Source: Streptomyces tardus
GTDB lineage: Bacteria > Actinomycetota > Actinomycetes > Streptomycetales > Streptomycetaceae
DNA: 64,000 nt
Direction: 5' to 3'
Assembly (NCBI RefSeq): GCF_018101125.2
Contig: NZ_JAELVF020000001.1
Span: 3,650,720-3,714,719, forward strand
Below the pieces are notes generated by a model. That model saw only the letters and a list, made by a program, of their open reading frames with translations, was not told the origin of the DNA and did no database searches. Shown here one piece after another: positions 29,493-39,721 of this stretch. The position numbers were made by a program, and so were the translations under genes. How positions within the stretch are numbered: the stretch's first letter is position 1; every line of letters begins with the position of its first letter.

Positions 29493-30938
29493 ATGACTAC
29501 CTTCGTGGACCGCGTCGAGCTCCACATCGCCGCGGGCAACGGGGGCCACGGCTGCGCCTCCGTACACCGGGAGAAGTTCAAGCCGCTCGGCGGCCCGGAC
29601 GGCGGCAACGGCGGCCGCGGCGGCGACGTCGTGCTCGTGGTGGAGCAGGACGTGACCACGCTCCTGGACTACCACCACAGGCCGCACCGCATCGCCACCA
29701 ACGGCAAGCCCGGCGCCGGCGACCACCGGGACGGCGCGCACGGCAAGGACCTCGTGCTCGAGGTGCCCGACGGCACGGTCGTCACCGACCGCCGGGGCAA
29801 TGTGCTCGCCGACATGGTCGGCCAGGGCACCACCTTCGTTGCGGGCGGCGGCGGTCGCGGCGGTCTGGGCAACGCCGCGCTGGCCTCGCCGCGTCGAAAG
29901 GCCCCCGGCTTCGCGCTGCTCGGTGAGCCGGGCGAGGCGCGCGATCTGGTGCTGGAGCTGAAGACGGTCGCTGACGTGGCGCTCGTCGGCTACCCGTCGG
30001 CGGGCAAGTCCTCGCTCATCTCGGTGCTTTCCGCCGCCAAGCCCAAGATCGCCGACTACCCCTTCACCACCCTCGTTCCCAACCTCGGTGTGGTGACGGC
30101 GGGTTCGTCGGTCTACACGGTCGCGGACGTCCCCGGGCTGATTCCGGGCGCGAGCCAGGGCAAGGGCCTCGGGCTGGAGTTCCTGCGCCACGTCGAACGC
30201 TGCTCGGTGCTGGTCCACGTTCTGGACTGCGCGACGCTGGAGTCCGACCGCGACCCGCTGAGCGACCTGGACATGATCGAGGCCGAACTCGCCGAGTACG
30301 GCGGGCTCTCCGACCGTCCGCGCCTGGTGGTCCTGAACAAGATCGACATCCCGGACGGCAAGGACCTTGCCGAGATGGTGCGTCCCGACCTCCACGCCCG
30401 GGGCTACCGGATCCACGAGGTCTCCGCGGTCTCCAGGGAGGGCCTGAAAGAGCTGTCCTTCACGCTGGCCGGGCTGGTGGACGAGTCCCGTGCGGCGAAG
30501 CCGCGGCAGGAGTCGACCAGGGTCGTCATCCGCCCCAAGGCCGTCGACGACTCCGGTTTCACGGTCACCGAGGAGGCCGACAGCCTCTACCGCGTGCGCG
30601 GCGAGAAGCCCGAGCGCTGGGTGCGCCAGACCGACTTCAACAACGACGAGGCGGTCGGCTACCTCGCTGACCGGCTCAACCGACTCGGTGTGGAGGGCGA
30701 GTTGGTCAAGGCCGGTGCCCGTGAGGGCGACGGCGTCGCGATCGGCCCCGAGGACAACGCGGTCGTCTTCGACTTCGAGCCCGCGATGGCCACCGGCGCG
30801 GAGATGCTGGGGCGCCGTGGCGAAGACCATCGGATGGACATCTCCCGCCCGGCTGCCCAGCGCAGGCGGGACCGGGATGCGTCGCGCGCGGAGCAGGACC
30901 CGGACGCCGAGTACGAGGCGTTCGACCCCTTCAGCTGA
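29493..30938 (+). CDS. obg: GTPase Obg (CgtA)
   Basis: Essential ribosome-assembly GTPase that in Streptomyces also affects the onset of differentiation. 481 aa. The glycine-rich Obg fold spans 2-158 ([18 protein letters not shown]). The G domain has G1 GYPSAGKSS (166-174), switch [10 protein letters not shown]3 DVPG (212-215) and G4 NKID. A C-terminal OCT domain (about 345-425) and an Arg/Asp-rich tail follow. ATG 29493 follows GGAGG by about 11 nt. It stands between the rpmA terminator and a hairpin shared with the next, convergent gene. Confidence 0.97.
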   Translation: MTTFVDRVELHIAAGNGGHGCASVHREKFKPLGGPDGGNGGRGGDVVLVVEQDVTTLLDYHHRPHRIATNGKPGAGDHRDGAHGKDLVLEVPDGTVVTDRRGNVLADMVGQGTTFVAGGGGRGGLGNAALASPRRKAPGFALLGEPGEARDLVLELKTVADVALVGYPSAGKSSLISVLSAAKPKIADYPFTTLVPNLGVVTAGSSVYTVADVPGLIPGASQGKGLGLEFLRHVERCSVLVHVLDCATLESDRDPLSDLDMIEAELAEYGGLSDRPRLVVLNKIDIPDGKDLAEMVRPDLHARGYRIHEVSAVSREGLKELSFTLAGLVDESRAAKPRQESTRVVIRPKAVDDSGFTVTEEADSLYRVRGEKPERWVRQTDFNNDEAVGYLADRLNRLGVEGELVKAGAREGDGVAIGPEDNAVVFDFEPAMATGAEMLGRRGEDHRMDISRPAAQRRRDRDASRAEQDPDAEYEAFDPFS

Positions 30939-31064
30939 CGCGCTGCGCCCGCGGGGCGTCTGGCGGGGCGTCTGACACGGCGCCCGCGGGCGGGCCCGCC
31001 GGTGCGCCGCGCGCCGCGGTGTACGGGGGCCGTCCGGCTCGCGGAGCGGGAGCCGCTGAGACCC

Positions 31065-31099
31065 GAAGAGGGCCGACTCGTGGAGAGTCGGCCCTCTTC
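31065..31099. terminator. Bidirectional terminator between obg and the CDP-glycerol transferase
   Basis: GAAGAGGGCCGACTC pairs perfectly with GAGTCGGCCCTCTTC around a 5-nt loop. It is placed to end both convergent transcripts. Confidence 0.8.
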
Positions 31100-31120
31100 T
31101 CGGTGTGGTGCGGGGACGGG

Positions 31121-33364
31121 TCAGCGTGCGGCGGAGGTGCCCGCGTCGCGTGCGGCGTCCTCGTCCGCCGCCTCCGCCGCCTCCGCCGACTTCGCAGCCT
31201 CCGCTGATTTCGCGGTGGAGCCCCCGCCCTCGTCGGCGGCGTCGATCGGCTCCACCGACTCGGCGGTGCGCACGGTCTCCGCGGCCTGTGCCGCCTCCGC
31301 CTGGTTCTCCTCGGCAACCGCCTCGGCCCTGGCGTGCCGCTCGCGCTGCGGCGGCATCTCGGCGGACCTGCGGGCCACGCGTTCGCGGCGGGCGTCGGCC
31401 TTGCCGCAGAGATCGTGCACGGCCTGCTCGAAGCGCACCATCGACGGCGGGTCGGCGGGGCCCAGCAGGTGCTCCTTGAGCGCGGCCCGCTCGTCGGCGA
31501 GCGCGTCCGGCTCGGAACTCCGGGTGGAGGCGAGGAGTTCGGGCACCTCGACCGCGGACGGGCTGAGGATCGTCGCCGCGCGCACGGTCGGGAAACCGGA
31601 CCGGAACTCGTCCTCGGAGAGCCCGCTGGTGTTCGCCACCGCGTACGGCTTCTCACTGCTGAGGTAGTCCGACACCACGCTGGAGACGTCGCTGACCAAC
31701 ACGTCCGCCTGGTTGAAGCAGGGGTAGATGCCGGGACGCGGGCCCGTGATGACCAGGTGCTCCCATTCGGGGTAGGACGCCCAGTAGGCCTCCTCCCACG
31801 CCTCCCGCGCAGCGGTGACCGCGTCCGCCCGGCCGCCGTCCGGCACCGACTGGAGGGCCATGCGCTCCAACTCGTCGGCGCTGCGGCGGAAGGCGGAGGT
31901 GGCCAGCTGGTCGAGTGCGACGGTACGGCGGGCCAGTTCGTCGGCTGTCTCGGCGCCGGGGCTGGTGTGCCCCGGCAGGGCGGCCCGCTCGATGTTCGCG
32001 GCAGCGATCATCTGCTGGATGCGCTGGTTGGCGGCGCCCGCTCGCGGGTCGACCGAACCGGTCATCGGGTGCGGCTTGTAGATCAGCCGGACGCGGGCGT
32101 CGGCGAGCAGTTCGCGGACGATGTTCTCGCCGGCCAGAATGACCGAGGTGTTGCCCGGGTCGTCGGTCCACCCTTCCCAGGTCGGCGCGTAGAGCACGGT
32201 GGTGAAGCCGTCGGCGGCCGGTGGGCCGGCGTACGGGAGGATCGGCGCCAGCTGCGGCCTGCCGACCTCGACGACATCGCGGTCGTCCACTCCGATGTCG
32301 GCGATCTGGTAGCGCTCGCGGGCTGCCGGGCCCGCGACCCAGACCTCGTCGTACGCCTTGGCGTACGGGTTGCAGCTGGAAAGCTTGTCGCTCTCGCCGT
32401 GATTGATGAAGCTGTGCTTGATCGAGGGGATGCGCAGCACCTGCGAGGTCTTCCCGGAGTTGGCCGGGTGCAGCATCATCTTGAGCGTCGAGTGCTCGAG
32501 GGTCATCAGATGCGCGACCTTCGGGATGCAGACGATCGGCACGTCGGTGGACTCGATCTTCTGCACCATGAAGCGTTCCCGCAGGACGATCAGCGGTTTG
32601 CCGTCGAGCTGGTCGAGCGTGCTGAGCCACATGTTGGCCTGGTACGCGGACGAGGTGCCGCCGGAGAAGTACATCGCGACGGACGGCCGGTACTCGGTGA
32701 GCCACGCGTTGAGCCAGGCCAGCACCTTCTGCTCGCTCGGAGTGCGCTTGCCCGGCAGCAGCCAGCTCGCGATGTATCCGGTGCCCGCGCCGAAGAGGAG
32801 CAGCGAGCCGGCCACACCGGCGACGCCCCACAGCGGTTCTACCGTCGCCGCGGTCATCAGCAGGCCGAACGTGGCCGGCACCATGAAGTGCAGCAGCCTG
32901 CGGCTCGGTTGACGGGCGAGGATCTTCGGCGGGGCCGCGGTCAGCCCGAGCGCGGAGACGTCGATGTTGCGGGTGATGACCGGCAGCGTGCGGTTGCGCC
33001 GCACCAGCACGGCGGCGGCCTGGCAGGCGAAGTGCGCGGCGTAGGAGCCGAGCAGGCACAGCACCAGAGGGGTCTCGGCCAGCGGGTCGAGACCGGGCGT
33101 CTGGACCAGGCCGAGCACCAGCAGCATGTCGCGCAGGAGCTGGCGGGTGGGGACGTCGAACCTCACTCTGCTGAGCAGCGCCAACAGCCCCGGCTGCTTG
33201 TGGTGCAGATAGAGGTCGAGCGCGAGGCCCGCCGCGGACGCGGTGATGAACAACGGGGCGTTGGGCAGCAGTGCACCCGTGAGCTGGACGGCGAAGAACA
33301 CCAGCATCGCGAGGAGTGCGGACAGCTGTCCGGCTCGGCGGGAGAGAAGACCGGCGACGGGCAC
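31121..33364 (-). CDS. CDP-glycerol glycerophosphotransferase-like membrane protein
   Basis: 747 aa from GTG (VPVAGLLSRRAGQL), with AGGAG 9 nt upstream. The N-terminal third (about 8-210) has seven or eight hydrophobic segments. The C-terminal part resembles TagF-type polymerases that add glycerol- or ribitol-phosphate to wall teichoic acid: INHGESDKLS with the catalytic-type His, VLYAPTWEGW, LIYKPHP and SDVSSVVSDYLSSEKPYAV. A 110-residue low-complexity Ala/Glu tail ends the protein. Streptomyces carries several such genes in this chromosomal area, tied to spore-wall polymers. It interrupts obg-proB on the opposite strand. The exact polymer made is unknown. Confidence 0.85.
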   Translation of the reverse strand: MPVAGLLSRRAGQLSALLAMLVFFAVQLTGALLPNAPLFITASAAGLALDLYLHHKQPGLLALLSRVRFDVPTRQLLRDMLLVLGLVQTPGLDPLAETPLVLCLLGSYAAHFACQAAAVLVRRNRTLPVITRNIDVSALGLTAAPPKILARQPSRRLLHFMVPATFGLLMTAATVEPLWGVAGVAGSLLLFGAGTGYIASWLLPGKRTPSEQKVLAWLNAWLTEYRPSVAMYFSGGTSSAYQANMWLSTLDQLDGKPLIVLRERFMVQKIESTDVPIVCIPKVAHLMTLEHSTLKMMLHPANSGKTSQVLRIPSIKHSFINHGESDKLSSCNPYAKAYDEVWVAGPAARERYQIADIGVDDRDVVEVGRPQLAPILPYAGPPAADGFTTVLYAPTWEGWTDDPGNTSVILAGENIVRELLADARVRLIYKPHPMTGSVDPRAGAANQRIQQMIAAANIERAALPGHTSPGAETADELARRTVALDQLATSAFRRSADELERMALQSVPDGGRADAVTAAREAWEEAYWASYPEWEHLVITGPRPGIYPCFNQADVLVSDVSSVVSDYLSSEKPYAVANTSGLSEDEFRSGFPTVRAATILSPSAVEVPELLASTRSSEPDALADERAALKEHLLGPADPPSMVRFEQAVHDLCGKADARRERVARRSAEMPPQRERHARAEAVAEENQAEAAQAAETVRTAESVEPIDAADEGGGSTAKSAEAAKSAEAAEAADEDAARDAGTSAAR

Positions 33365-33848
33365 GGATTGGCTCCTGGCAGGAGTCGGTCGGACGGAGGT
33401 CGGAGTGTGCTGAATCAGGTACGCATAGTGACGGGAGCCGCCACGGGGCTACCGGGGGTGACCCCTGACGGTATGACGAAGCCGTTCGAGGTGACAATTC
33501 GCGGTGACGGAGTGCACTCGCGACGCCCCCTTATACGGGGCGAATGCGCTGCTTTCACCGGCTGTTCGGCCGGTTCCGGGGAGCCGCGGCGTTCCCTGCT
33601 CCGGCGGGACCTCTGCAGGTTCCCCGCGCAAAGCCGGTCGCAAGCCGCGGCTGCGGAGCTGTCATCGGCGGGATGGCTGTACAAGAACGGTTCAGCGACG
33701 CAGCGTAGTTGAGAGGGGCGTGCACTGTCCGGCACTGGGCCGGCGGCGAGTCCGCAGGGTGAAAGCGGAACGCGCGTCGACGTGCGAGGACGATAGGTTC
33801 GCGAGGTCGGCGCGGTTCGCGAGGAACGGTTCGAGGACGGGATCACAG
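33365..33848. other. Divergent intergenic region between the CDP-glycerol transferase and proB
   Basis: About 480 bp with no gene I can support. An AT-richer TTATACGG near 33530 could be part of a promoter, but no paired -35 was found on either strand. Confidence 0.4.
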
Positions 33849-35120
33849 GTGTCAGCGGCAGAACGGGAAGACGGCACGGAACCGAGCCGAGAGGCCGCCG
33901 TGAAGCCGGTCCCGCCGGGTGCACCGGTCCTGCCGGACGTACCGGATGCGTCGGGTGCGACCGGAGGCGGGAGTGCGGAGCCGACCGCCCGCAGCGCGGC
34001 CGAGCCGGAGGCCTGCGACCCGCGGGCCGAGGAGGTGCGCCGCATCGTCGTCAAAATCGGATCGTCCTCCCTGACGACAGCGGCCGGCGGACTGGACGCG
34101 GACCGGGTGGACGCGCTGGTCGACGCGCTCGCCGCACATGCCGACAAGGAAGTGGTCCTGGTCAGCTCCGGAGCCATCGCGGCCGGGCTCGCCCCGCTGG
34201 GCCTGCCGCGCCGTCCCCGCGATCTTGCCCGGCAACAGGCGGCGGCGAGCGTCGGGCAGGGGCTGCTGGTCGCCCGCTACACGGCCTCCTTCGCCCGCTA
34301 CGGCCGTCGGGTGGGGCAGGTGCTGCTCACCTCCGACGACACCAGCCGCAGAGGCCACTACCGGAACGCCTACCGCACCCTTGACCAACTGTTGTCCATG
34401 GGCGCCGTACCGATCGTCAACGAGAACGACACCGTCGCCACCGACGAGATCCGCTTCGGCGACAACGACCGGCTCGCAGCACTCGTCGCGCACCTCGTGC
34501 GGGCCGACCGGCTCATCCTGCTGTCCGATGTGGACGGCCTCTACGACGGCGATCCCAGCACGCCGGGCACGACCAGGGTCGAAGAGGTGCAGGGGCCGGC
34601 CGATCTGCACGGGATCTCCATCGGCAGCGCGGGGCAGGCGGGGGTCGGCACCGGCGGAATGGTGACCAAGGTCGAAGCGGCCAGAATCGCCGCGGGCGCC
34701 GGCATTCCGGTGGTACTCACCTCCGCCAGCCGGGCCGCGGACGCGCTCGCGGGACGTCGTACGGGCACGTACTTCCACCGCACCGGACGGCGTTCGGCGA
34801 ACCGGCTGCTGTGGCTCGCCCACGCCTCCACCCCGCAGGGCGCGCTGGTGCTGGACGACGGAGCGGTACGAGCGGTGGTCGAGGGACGCAAGTCGCTGCT
34901 GCCGGCCGGGGTCGACCGGGTCGAGGGCGAGTTCTCCGCGGGCGATCCGGTGGAGCTGCGGGACCGTTCGGGCCGCGCGGTGGCGAGAGGGCTGGTCAAC
35001 TTCGACGCTCGTGAGCTTCCCCGGCTGCTCGGCCGGTCCACCCGTGAACTGGCGAAGGAGCTCGGCCCCGCCTACGAACGCGAGATCGTCCACCGCGACG
35101 ATCTGGTACTGCTGTTCTGA
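33849..35120 (+). CDS. proB: Glutamate 5-kinase
   Basis: First step of proline synthesis: phosphorylates glutamate. The conserved amino-acid-kinase fold starts at RRIVVKIGSSSLT (about residue 64), followed by VLVSSGAIAAG, NENDTVATDEIRFGDND and VGTGGMVTKVEAA. A PUA domain closes the protein. The N-terminus is uncertain. GTG 33849 gives 423 aa with an Ala/Pro/Glu-rich extension of about 60 residues; GTG 33900 (406 aa) has GAGAGG 5 nt upstream and is nearly as good. Typical ProB is about 370 aa. proA lies 0.9 kb downstream, with one small gene between. Confidence 0.94.
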   Translation: MSAAEREDGTEPSREAAVKPVPPGAPVLPDVPDASGATGGGSAEPTARSAAEPEACDPRAEEVRRIVVKIGSSSLTTAAGGLDADRVDALVDALAAHADKEVVLVSSGAIAAGLAPLGLPRRPRDLARQQAAASVGQGLLVARYTASFARYGRRVGQVLLTSDDTSRRGHYRNAYRTLDQLLSMGAVPIVNENDTVATDEIRFGDNDRLAALVAHLVRADRLILLSDVDGLYDGDPSTPGTTRVEEVQGPADLHGISIGSAGQAGVGTGGMVTKVEAARIAAGAGIPVVLTSASRAADALAGRRTGTYFHRTGRRSANRLLWLAHASTPQGALVLDDGAVRAVVEGRKSLLPAGVDRVEGEFSAGDPVELRDRSGRAVARGLVNFDARELPRLLGRSTRELAKELGPAYEREIVHRDDLVLLF

Positions 35121-35372
35121 CACTTGGGATGAATGTGCCCCTGTCCGGGGCCCCGGCTGTCAACGTGCTGCCTTTCCGGCCACCCGTTCCGGAAAACCGC
35201 CCCGCGATCGGCCTCGGGCTGTTCAACTTTGTTCCGGAGCGCCACCCGCGCACCTCCGTGCCGCGCGTCGCCGTAACCTCACCGGCGGCGACCGGGCACG
35301 GGGCACCGCGTCGCGTACGGGGCAGCTCGTGTGAGGGACGTGAAGAAAATGCCGCAGTCAGGAGGCCGCCCG

Positions 35373-35816
35373 ATGAGACGACTGGCCAGCGTACGGCTGG
35401 GTTCTGTCCAGCAGGGCGAGGGCGAAACGCAGTCGACCGGGCCCATCGGTGCCGCACCGCCGCCGCAGGCGCAGACCTCCCGGATGTGGCATGTGACGCT
35501 CAGCGTCGCCGGCGCGGAGACGCCGCTGGCCGACATCCGCCGCGCGCTGGAACACCTGGCACACGACCACCCGTTCCTCCTCACCAGCCGCTACGCCAAC
35601 GACCACGCCGAGATCCGGTATTGGGAGGAGGCCAGCAACCTGCACGACGCCGCGGCGGTCGCACTGCGCCTGTGGGGCGAGCACCGCGGCTCCGCGGGGC
35701 TGCCTCCCTGGGAGATCGTCGGCCTGGAGGTGATCGGCCGTGACACGTACCACCAGAGGGTCTCCGAGGGGTACGGTCCGCCGCCGGCGGCCCCGGTCGG
35801 AGTTCACCCCTTCTGA
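35373..35816 (+). CDS. Conserved Streptomyces protein of unknown function
   Basis: 147 aa. The start ATG (MRRLASVRLGSVQQ) has a perfect AGGAGG 7 nt upstream, so it is preferred over the earlier GTG at 35331 or ATG at 35349. The first 45 residues are variable. The conserved part begins MWHVTLSVAGAETPL and contains LAHDHPFLLTSRYANDHAEI, then LHDAAAVALRLWGEHR and a proline-rich end, PPPAAPVGVHPF. It is probably a small soluble alpha/beta protein. It sits between proB and proA in Streptomyces genomes, as far as I recall. I do not know its function. Confidence 0.82.
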   Translation: MRRLASVRLGSVQQGEGETQSTGPIGAAPPPQAQTSRMWHVTLSVAGAETPLADIRRALEHLAHDHPFLLTSRYANDHAEIRYWEEASNLHDAAAVALRLWGEHRGSAGLPPWEIVGLEVIGRDTYHQRVSEGYGPPPAAPVGVHPF

Positions 35817-36019
35817 CGAAGCCGGTGGCGCTCGGGCGGCGGCAGCGGGGCGGTCAGGCCCGGTGGCGCCGCCGCCGCCCGGAAGTTCGCGAGGCGGCCA
35901 CCGCGCCGGTCCCACAGCTGCGGGGCCGGGGGCGAGGCAACGCGTTCCGTGTGTCCGGACCACGGGGCGTCGACGTCTCGGCGGCCGGACCGCCGGGCCG
36001 ACCGCCGCCCGTTGCTGGC

Positions 36020-36025
36020 TAGGCT
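36020..36025 (+). promoter_or_regulatory. -10 element of proA, leaderless type
   Basis: TAGGCT ends 6 nt before the proA ATG at 36032. No Shine-Dalgarno sequence intervenes. Confidence 0.55.
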
Positions 36026-36031
36026 GCCAGG

Positions 36032-37297
36032 ATGACCAGCGCCACGCAGAATTCGCCCGTCGCCCAGACCGCGCTCCGTGCCCGGGAGGCCGCCGCTCTC
36101 CTGGCCCCGCAGCCCCGTACCGCCCGTGACGGTGCGCTGCTCGCCATCGCGGACGCGCTGGTCGCCCGTACGCCGGAGATCACCGCCGCCAACGCGGAGG
36201 ACATCGCGCGGGCCCGTGCCGCCGGCACCGATGACTCGATCGTCGACCGGCTCACCCTCACCGAGGAGCGGGTGGCAGCCATCGCCGCCGATGTGCGCCG
36301 AGTGGTCGGGCTGCCCGATCCGGTCGGCGAGGTGGTACGCGGCTCCACGCTGGCCAACGGGCTCGAACTCCGGCAGATCCGGGTGCCGTTCGGCGTCGTC
36401 GGCATCATCTACGAGGCACGCCCGAACGTCACCGTGGACGCCGCGGCGCTCTGCCTGAAGTCGGGCAACGCCGTGCTGCTCCGCGGCTCCTCCTCCGCGT
36501 ACGCCTCCAACGCCGCGCTGGTCGCAGTGGTCCGGGACGCAGTGGCCTCCGCCGGACTCCCCGCGGACGCCGTGCAGTTGGTGCCCGGGGAGGGCCGGGA
36601 GAGTGTGCACGAACTGATGACGGCCAGAGGGCTGGTGGACGTGCTGATCCCGCGCGGCGGTGCCTCCCTGATCAAGACTGTGGTGGAGGGCTCGACGGTC
36701 CCGGTGATCGAGACCGGCACCGGCAACTGCCACGTCTACGTCGACGAGGCCGCCGACCTCGACATGGCCGTGGAGATCCTGGTGAACTCCAAGGCCCACC
36801 GGCCCAGCGTCTGCAACGCCGCCGAGACGGTGCTGGTGCACCGGGCGGTGGCCGCCGAGTTCCTGCCGCGCGCGCTGAGCGCCCTGGCCGACGCCGGCGT
36901 CACCGTGCACGGCGACGAGGAGTGGCAGCAGGCCTCCGGCTCGGTCGTACCGGCCGGCGAGGACGACTGGGCGACCGAGTACCTCTCCTTCGATCTGGCC
37001 GCGGCCGTCGTGCCCGACCTGGACGCCGCGGTCGCACACATCCGGCGCTGGAGCTCCGGCCACACCGAGGCGATCGTCACCCGGGACACAGCCGCGGCCC
37101 GGCGCTTCGTGGCCCTGGTGGACTCCACCGCGGTCATGGTCAACGCCTCCACGCGCTTCACCGACGGCGGCGAGTTCGGCTTCGGTGCGGAGATCGGCAT
37201 CTCCACCCAGAAGCTGCACGCCCGCGGCCCGATGGGGCTGCCCGAGCTGACCTCGACGAAGTACGTCGTCACGGGTGACGGGCACGTACGTCCCTGA
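36032..37297 (+). CDS. proA: Gamma-glutamyl phosphate reductase
   Basis: Second step of proline synthesis: NADPH-dependent reduction of glutamyl-5-phosphate to the semialdehyde. 421 aa, full length. An aldehyde-dehydrogenase-like fold with the nucleotide region [20 protein letters not shown], and catalytic cysteine in [14 protein letters not shown]. The signature [24 protein letters not shown] is near the C-terminus. The start codon is close to a -10-like hexamer, suggesting its own leaderless promoter apart from proB. Confidence 0.97.
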   Translation: MTSATQNSPVAQTALRAREAAALLAPQPRTARDGALLAIADALVARTPEITAANAEDIARARAAGTDDSIVDRLTLTEERVAAIAADVRRVVGLPDPVGEVVRGSTLANGLELRQIRVPFGVVGIIYEARPNVTVDAAALCLKSGNAVLLRGSSSAYASNAALVAVVRDAVASAGLPADAVQLVPGEGRESVHELMTARGLVDVLIPRGGASLIKTVVEGSTVPVIETGTGNCHVYVDEAADLDMAVEILVNSKAHRPSVCNAAETVLVHRAVAAEFLPRALSALADAGVTVHGDEEWQQASGSVVPAGEDDWATEYLSFDLAAAVVPDLDAAVAHIRRWSSGHTEAIVTRDTAAARRFVALVDSTAVMVNASTRFTDGGEFGFGAEIGISTQKLHARGPMGLPELTSTKYVVTGDGHVRP

Positions 37298-37640
37298 CCC
37301 CGCGCGGCGGTGCGGCGCCTGTGCGGTGGGGCGACGGCCTGTGCGGCGGTGACGCGCGCGCGGCGGAGCGACGCCGGGGCGCCCGCCGGGGCCGTGACGG
37401 CGTGCCTGCCCGGTGACGGCGCAGTCGAGGCCGGTGTGAGGTCTCGGAGCGCGGGGCCCGTGCGGCAGCGCCGGGCGGGAGCGCGTGCGGTGTGCCGGGC
37501 TGAGCGCCGTGGCGCGTGTGTGCGCGAGGGCTGCCGGGTGGGTGGAGTTCGGCGGGCGTGGTTCGCCGGCCGGTAGGGGCGGGCGTTCGGACGGAGGAGA
37601 CGAAACCGTCCTCTCCCTGCCCGGTCCGGGCGATTCGGTC
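37298..37640. other. Non-coding interval after proA
   Basis: About 340 bp of extremely GC-rich sequence with many GTGCGG-type short repeats. I see no gene or clear hairpin in it. Confidence 0.4.
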
Positions 37641-37646
37641 TACTCT
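37641..37646 (+). promoter_or_regulatory. -10 element, leaderless type
   Basis: TACTCT ends 6 nt before the GTG start of the next gene, so the start codon is probably the transcript's first codon. Confidence 0.5.
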
Positions 37647-37652
37647 GGGACG

Positions 37653-38231
37653 GTGGCGGACGACAGTGCGGGAAAGCCGTTCGGTCAGGGCGAGGAGCCG
37701 GAGGACCGCGACCACGGAGCAGCGGGCGAAGCGTCCGGCTCCGTGGTGTTCGACGAGGCATTCGTGAGGGCCGCTGTCTTCCATGAACCGACCGCTGCCG
37801 AGCGGACGATGGCAGCCGCCCAGCGTGCCGCCGAGAGCGAGCAGGCCGCCGAGGAGGCGTACAGCTCCGGCGGCTGGGGTCCGGAGTCGGGCGAGCCGGC
37901 GTACGGCGGATTCGAGGTCGAGGGGTACGCGAGCTTCCGCGACGAGGACGACTACCGCGAGTACGAGGCGTACCAGGAGTTCTGCGACAGCGAGGACACT
38001 CCGGGGTACCGCAGCGGCGGCCAAGGGCGCTGGCACCGGCCGGTCGCCTGGCTGCTCGCCCTGGTGATGGGTGTCGGGGTGGTCGCGATGGCCTTCGCGG
38101 CACTGCGCGGAGGTTCGGGCGAGCGCGAGGAGCCCACACCGCCTCCCGCGACGACCGGGCTGGACAGCGGCGTCGGGAGCACCGGACCGCGGTACGCCGT
38201 CGCGCTGCTCTCTCCCGGAGGTCCCGGCTAG
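37653..38231 (+). CDS. Single-pass membrane protein with VFDEAFVRAA motif
   Basis: 192 aa from GTG (VADDSAGKPFGQ). The cytoplasmic N-terminal half is acidic and Gly/Tyr-rich. Residues 32-53 carry VFDEAFVRAA followed by a helix (EPTAAERTM), which recurs in the next gene. One membrane helix lies at about 131-151 (WLLALVMGVGVVAMAFAAL), then a short Pro/Gly-rich outer tail. No enzymatic domain is visible. Its position after proA corresponds to S. coelicolor genes around SCO2583-2584, whose products I recall being reported as interaction partners of the Mre-dependent spore-wall complex; this link is from memory. Confidence 0.78.
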   Translation: MADDSAGKPFGQGEEPEDRDHGAAGEASGSVVFDEAFVRAAVFHEPTAAERTMAAAQRAAESEQAAEEAYSSGGWGPESGEPAYGGFEVEGYASFRDEDDYREYEAYQEFCDSEDTPGYRSGGQGRWHRPVAWLLALVMGVGVVAMAFAALRGGSGEREEPTPPPATTGLDSGVGSTGPRYAVALLSPGGPG

Positions 38232-38250
38232 TCGGGGCACCGGCGCCCGG

Positions 38251-38296
38251 GCGGCCTGTCAGTCGGGGGCGGCCTGTCAGTCGGGGGCGGCCTGTC
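38251..38296 (+). repeat. 18-bp tandem repeat, three units
   Basis: GCGGCCTGTC starts at 38251, 38269 and 38287, giving an exact 18-bp period. The unit is GCGGCCTGTCAGTCGGGG, with the last copy diverging. It lies between two membrane-protein genes, 20 bp after a stop codon. Confidence 0.85.
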
Positions 38297-38474
38297 TGCC
38301 CCGGGCCCTGCCGGTTCTGAGCCTGTTCTGTGCCCGGCACGTCCGAGGCGCGAGCCGGGCTCCACGTCTCCTCCCGTCCCCTCCCGCCCTTTGCGCCCGG
38401 AGTTGCGCGCCCGGAGTTGCGGAGATGGCGTGAACTCATCACCGACCGGCGTCCTGGCTTCCTGCCGCGGCACC

Positions 38475-38480
38475 TACGCT
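38475..38480 (+). promoter_or_regulatory. -10 element, leaderless type
   Basis: TACGCT ends 7 nt before ATG 38488. Confidence 0.5.
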
Positions 38481-38487
38481 GGGGGTC

Positions 38488-39615
38488 ATGGCCGGGCGTG
38501 CAGACCCTCCCGAGGGGCGACCTGCGGGCGACGATGACGACGAGTTCCGTTCGACGGTGTTCGACGAGTCTTTCGTGCGCGCTGCGCAGCTGCGGGAGTT
38601 CTCGGCCCGGGAGCGTCTCGACGAGCAGGAACGGCCCGTGGCCGACCTGCCCGATCCGCGTACCGCCGAGCGCACGACCCCCAGTGGTCAGGAAGTCTCC
38701 GCGCCGTCGGCGGGCGGCGGCAGGCGCGGAGTCTCGGGGCAGTTCCTCGTACTGCTGCTGGTCGTGCTGATCGCCTTCGGCGCCGCCATCTACATGGGCG
38801 CCCGCAGCCCGTACGAGGACCCCGTGCACGCCCAGTCCCGAATACCGCTGCGGACGACGATCGTTCCGCTGGTGCCGCGCGGCTCGGTGCCGGGGGACGA
38901 GGCCGAGGAGCTCTATCGCCGCAGCCCGGCGGCCCGTCTGGAAGCCGGACCCAACGCCGTCGAGCTGCCGGTGGCGCGCGCAACGAACAATTTCAGCCTC
39001 CGTCAGGTCCGGCTGGCGCTGGCCACCGCCCGGCAGTACGTGATCGCCTCCGCTCTCAATCCGGACGTGCTCGCCGGCCGGACCGTCAACCCGGTACGGC
39101 GGCTGCTCAGTCAGGGGCAGCGCGCACAGTTCGACCGCAGCATGCGTGCCCCCGCCGAGGACGGCCGGTACGGCGCGACCGGCTGGTTGATGCGATTCCA
39201 GCCGGAGGAGGCGAAGTTGGCCGATTCCGGCATCCGGGTGCGCGGCACCTTCTCGGTGGCGGAGACCGACAGCGGCGCGCTGGAGGTCTCCGCGCAGCAT
39301 GTGCTGGTCTACGCCCTGCGCCCGGTCGAGGGCACGAAGCAGGCGGACGCCTCGCTGTTCACGGCGCGGCGCGAGGTGCGGATGCGCTTCACCCGGGGCG
39401 AGTTGCGCACCGGCGTCGGTACGGTCGCCCAAGTCACCGTACAGGCGGGCCCGTTGCCCTGTGCCGAGAACACCCACGACTGGCTGCGCCCGCTGCTGGC
39501 AGGCGAGGACGTCGGCGCAGACGCGTCGGCCGGCACCGATCTGTACGCCGGCGATCTGCGCCGCACCGCGCTGTGCGGTGTGCTGGCGCGCAGCTCGCAG
39601 CCGAAGGTGGACTGA
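38488..39615 (+). CDS. Single-pass membrane protein with VFDESFVRAA motif
   Basis: 375 aa. The N-terminal cytoplasmic part has an acidic run (DDDDEF) then VFDESFVRAA (24-33) and FSARERLDE, aligning with residues 32-53 of the preceding gene's product. A membrane helix is at about 84-103. The large extracytoplasmic domain (about 110-375) has no family I recognise; it contains NNFSLRQVRLALATARQYVI and two cysteines, in GPLPCAEN and TALCGVL. A likely helix-rich region is followed by beta strands. It is the best candidate in this area for an undescribed wall-associated factor. Confidence 0.8.
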   Translation: MAGRADPPEGRPAGDDDDEFRSTVFDESFVRAAQLREFSARERLDEQERPVADLPDPRTAERTTPSGQEVSAPSAGGGRRGVSGQFLVLLLVVLIAFGAAIYMGARSPYEDPVHAQSRIPLRTTIVPLVPRGSVPGDEAEELYRRSPAARLEAGPNAVELPVARATNNFSLRQVRLALATARQYVIASALNPDVLAGRTVNPVRRLLSQGQRAQFDRSMRAPAEDGRYGATGWLMRFQPEEAKLADSGIRVRGTFSVAETDSGALEVSAQHVLVYALRPVEGTKQADASLFTARREVRMRFTRGELRTGVGTVAQVTVQAGPLPCAENTHDWLRPLLAGEDVGADASAGTDLYAGDLRRTALCGVLARSSQPKVD

Positions 39616-39721
39616 CCGCCGGGCAACCCGGTGCTGCGCGGCCGGGTGGGGCTCCGTGCCCACCGGCACCGGACCGGTGCGCGCCACGCGCGCCGCCGCG
39701 GAAACGGGCGCGGACACCACG

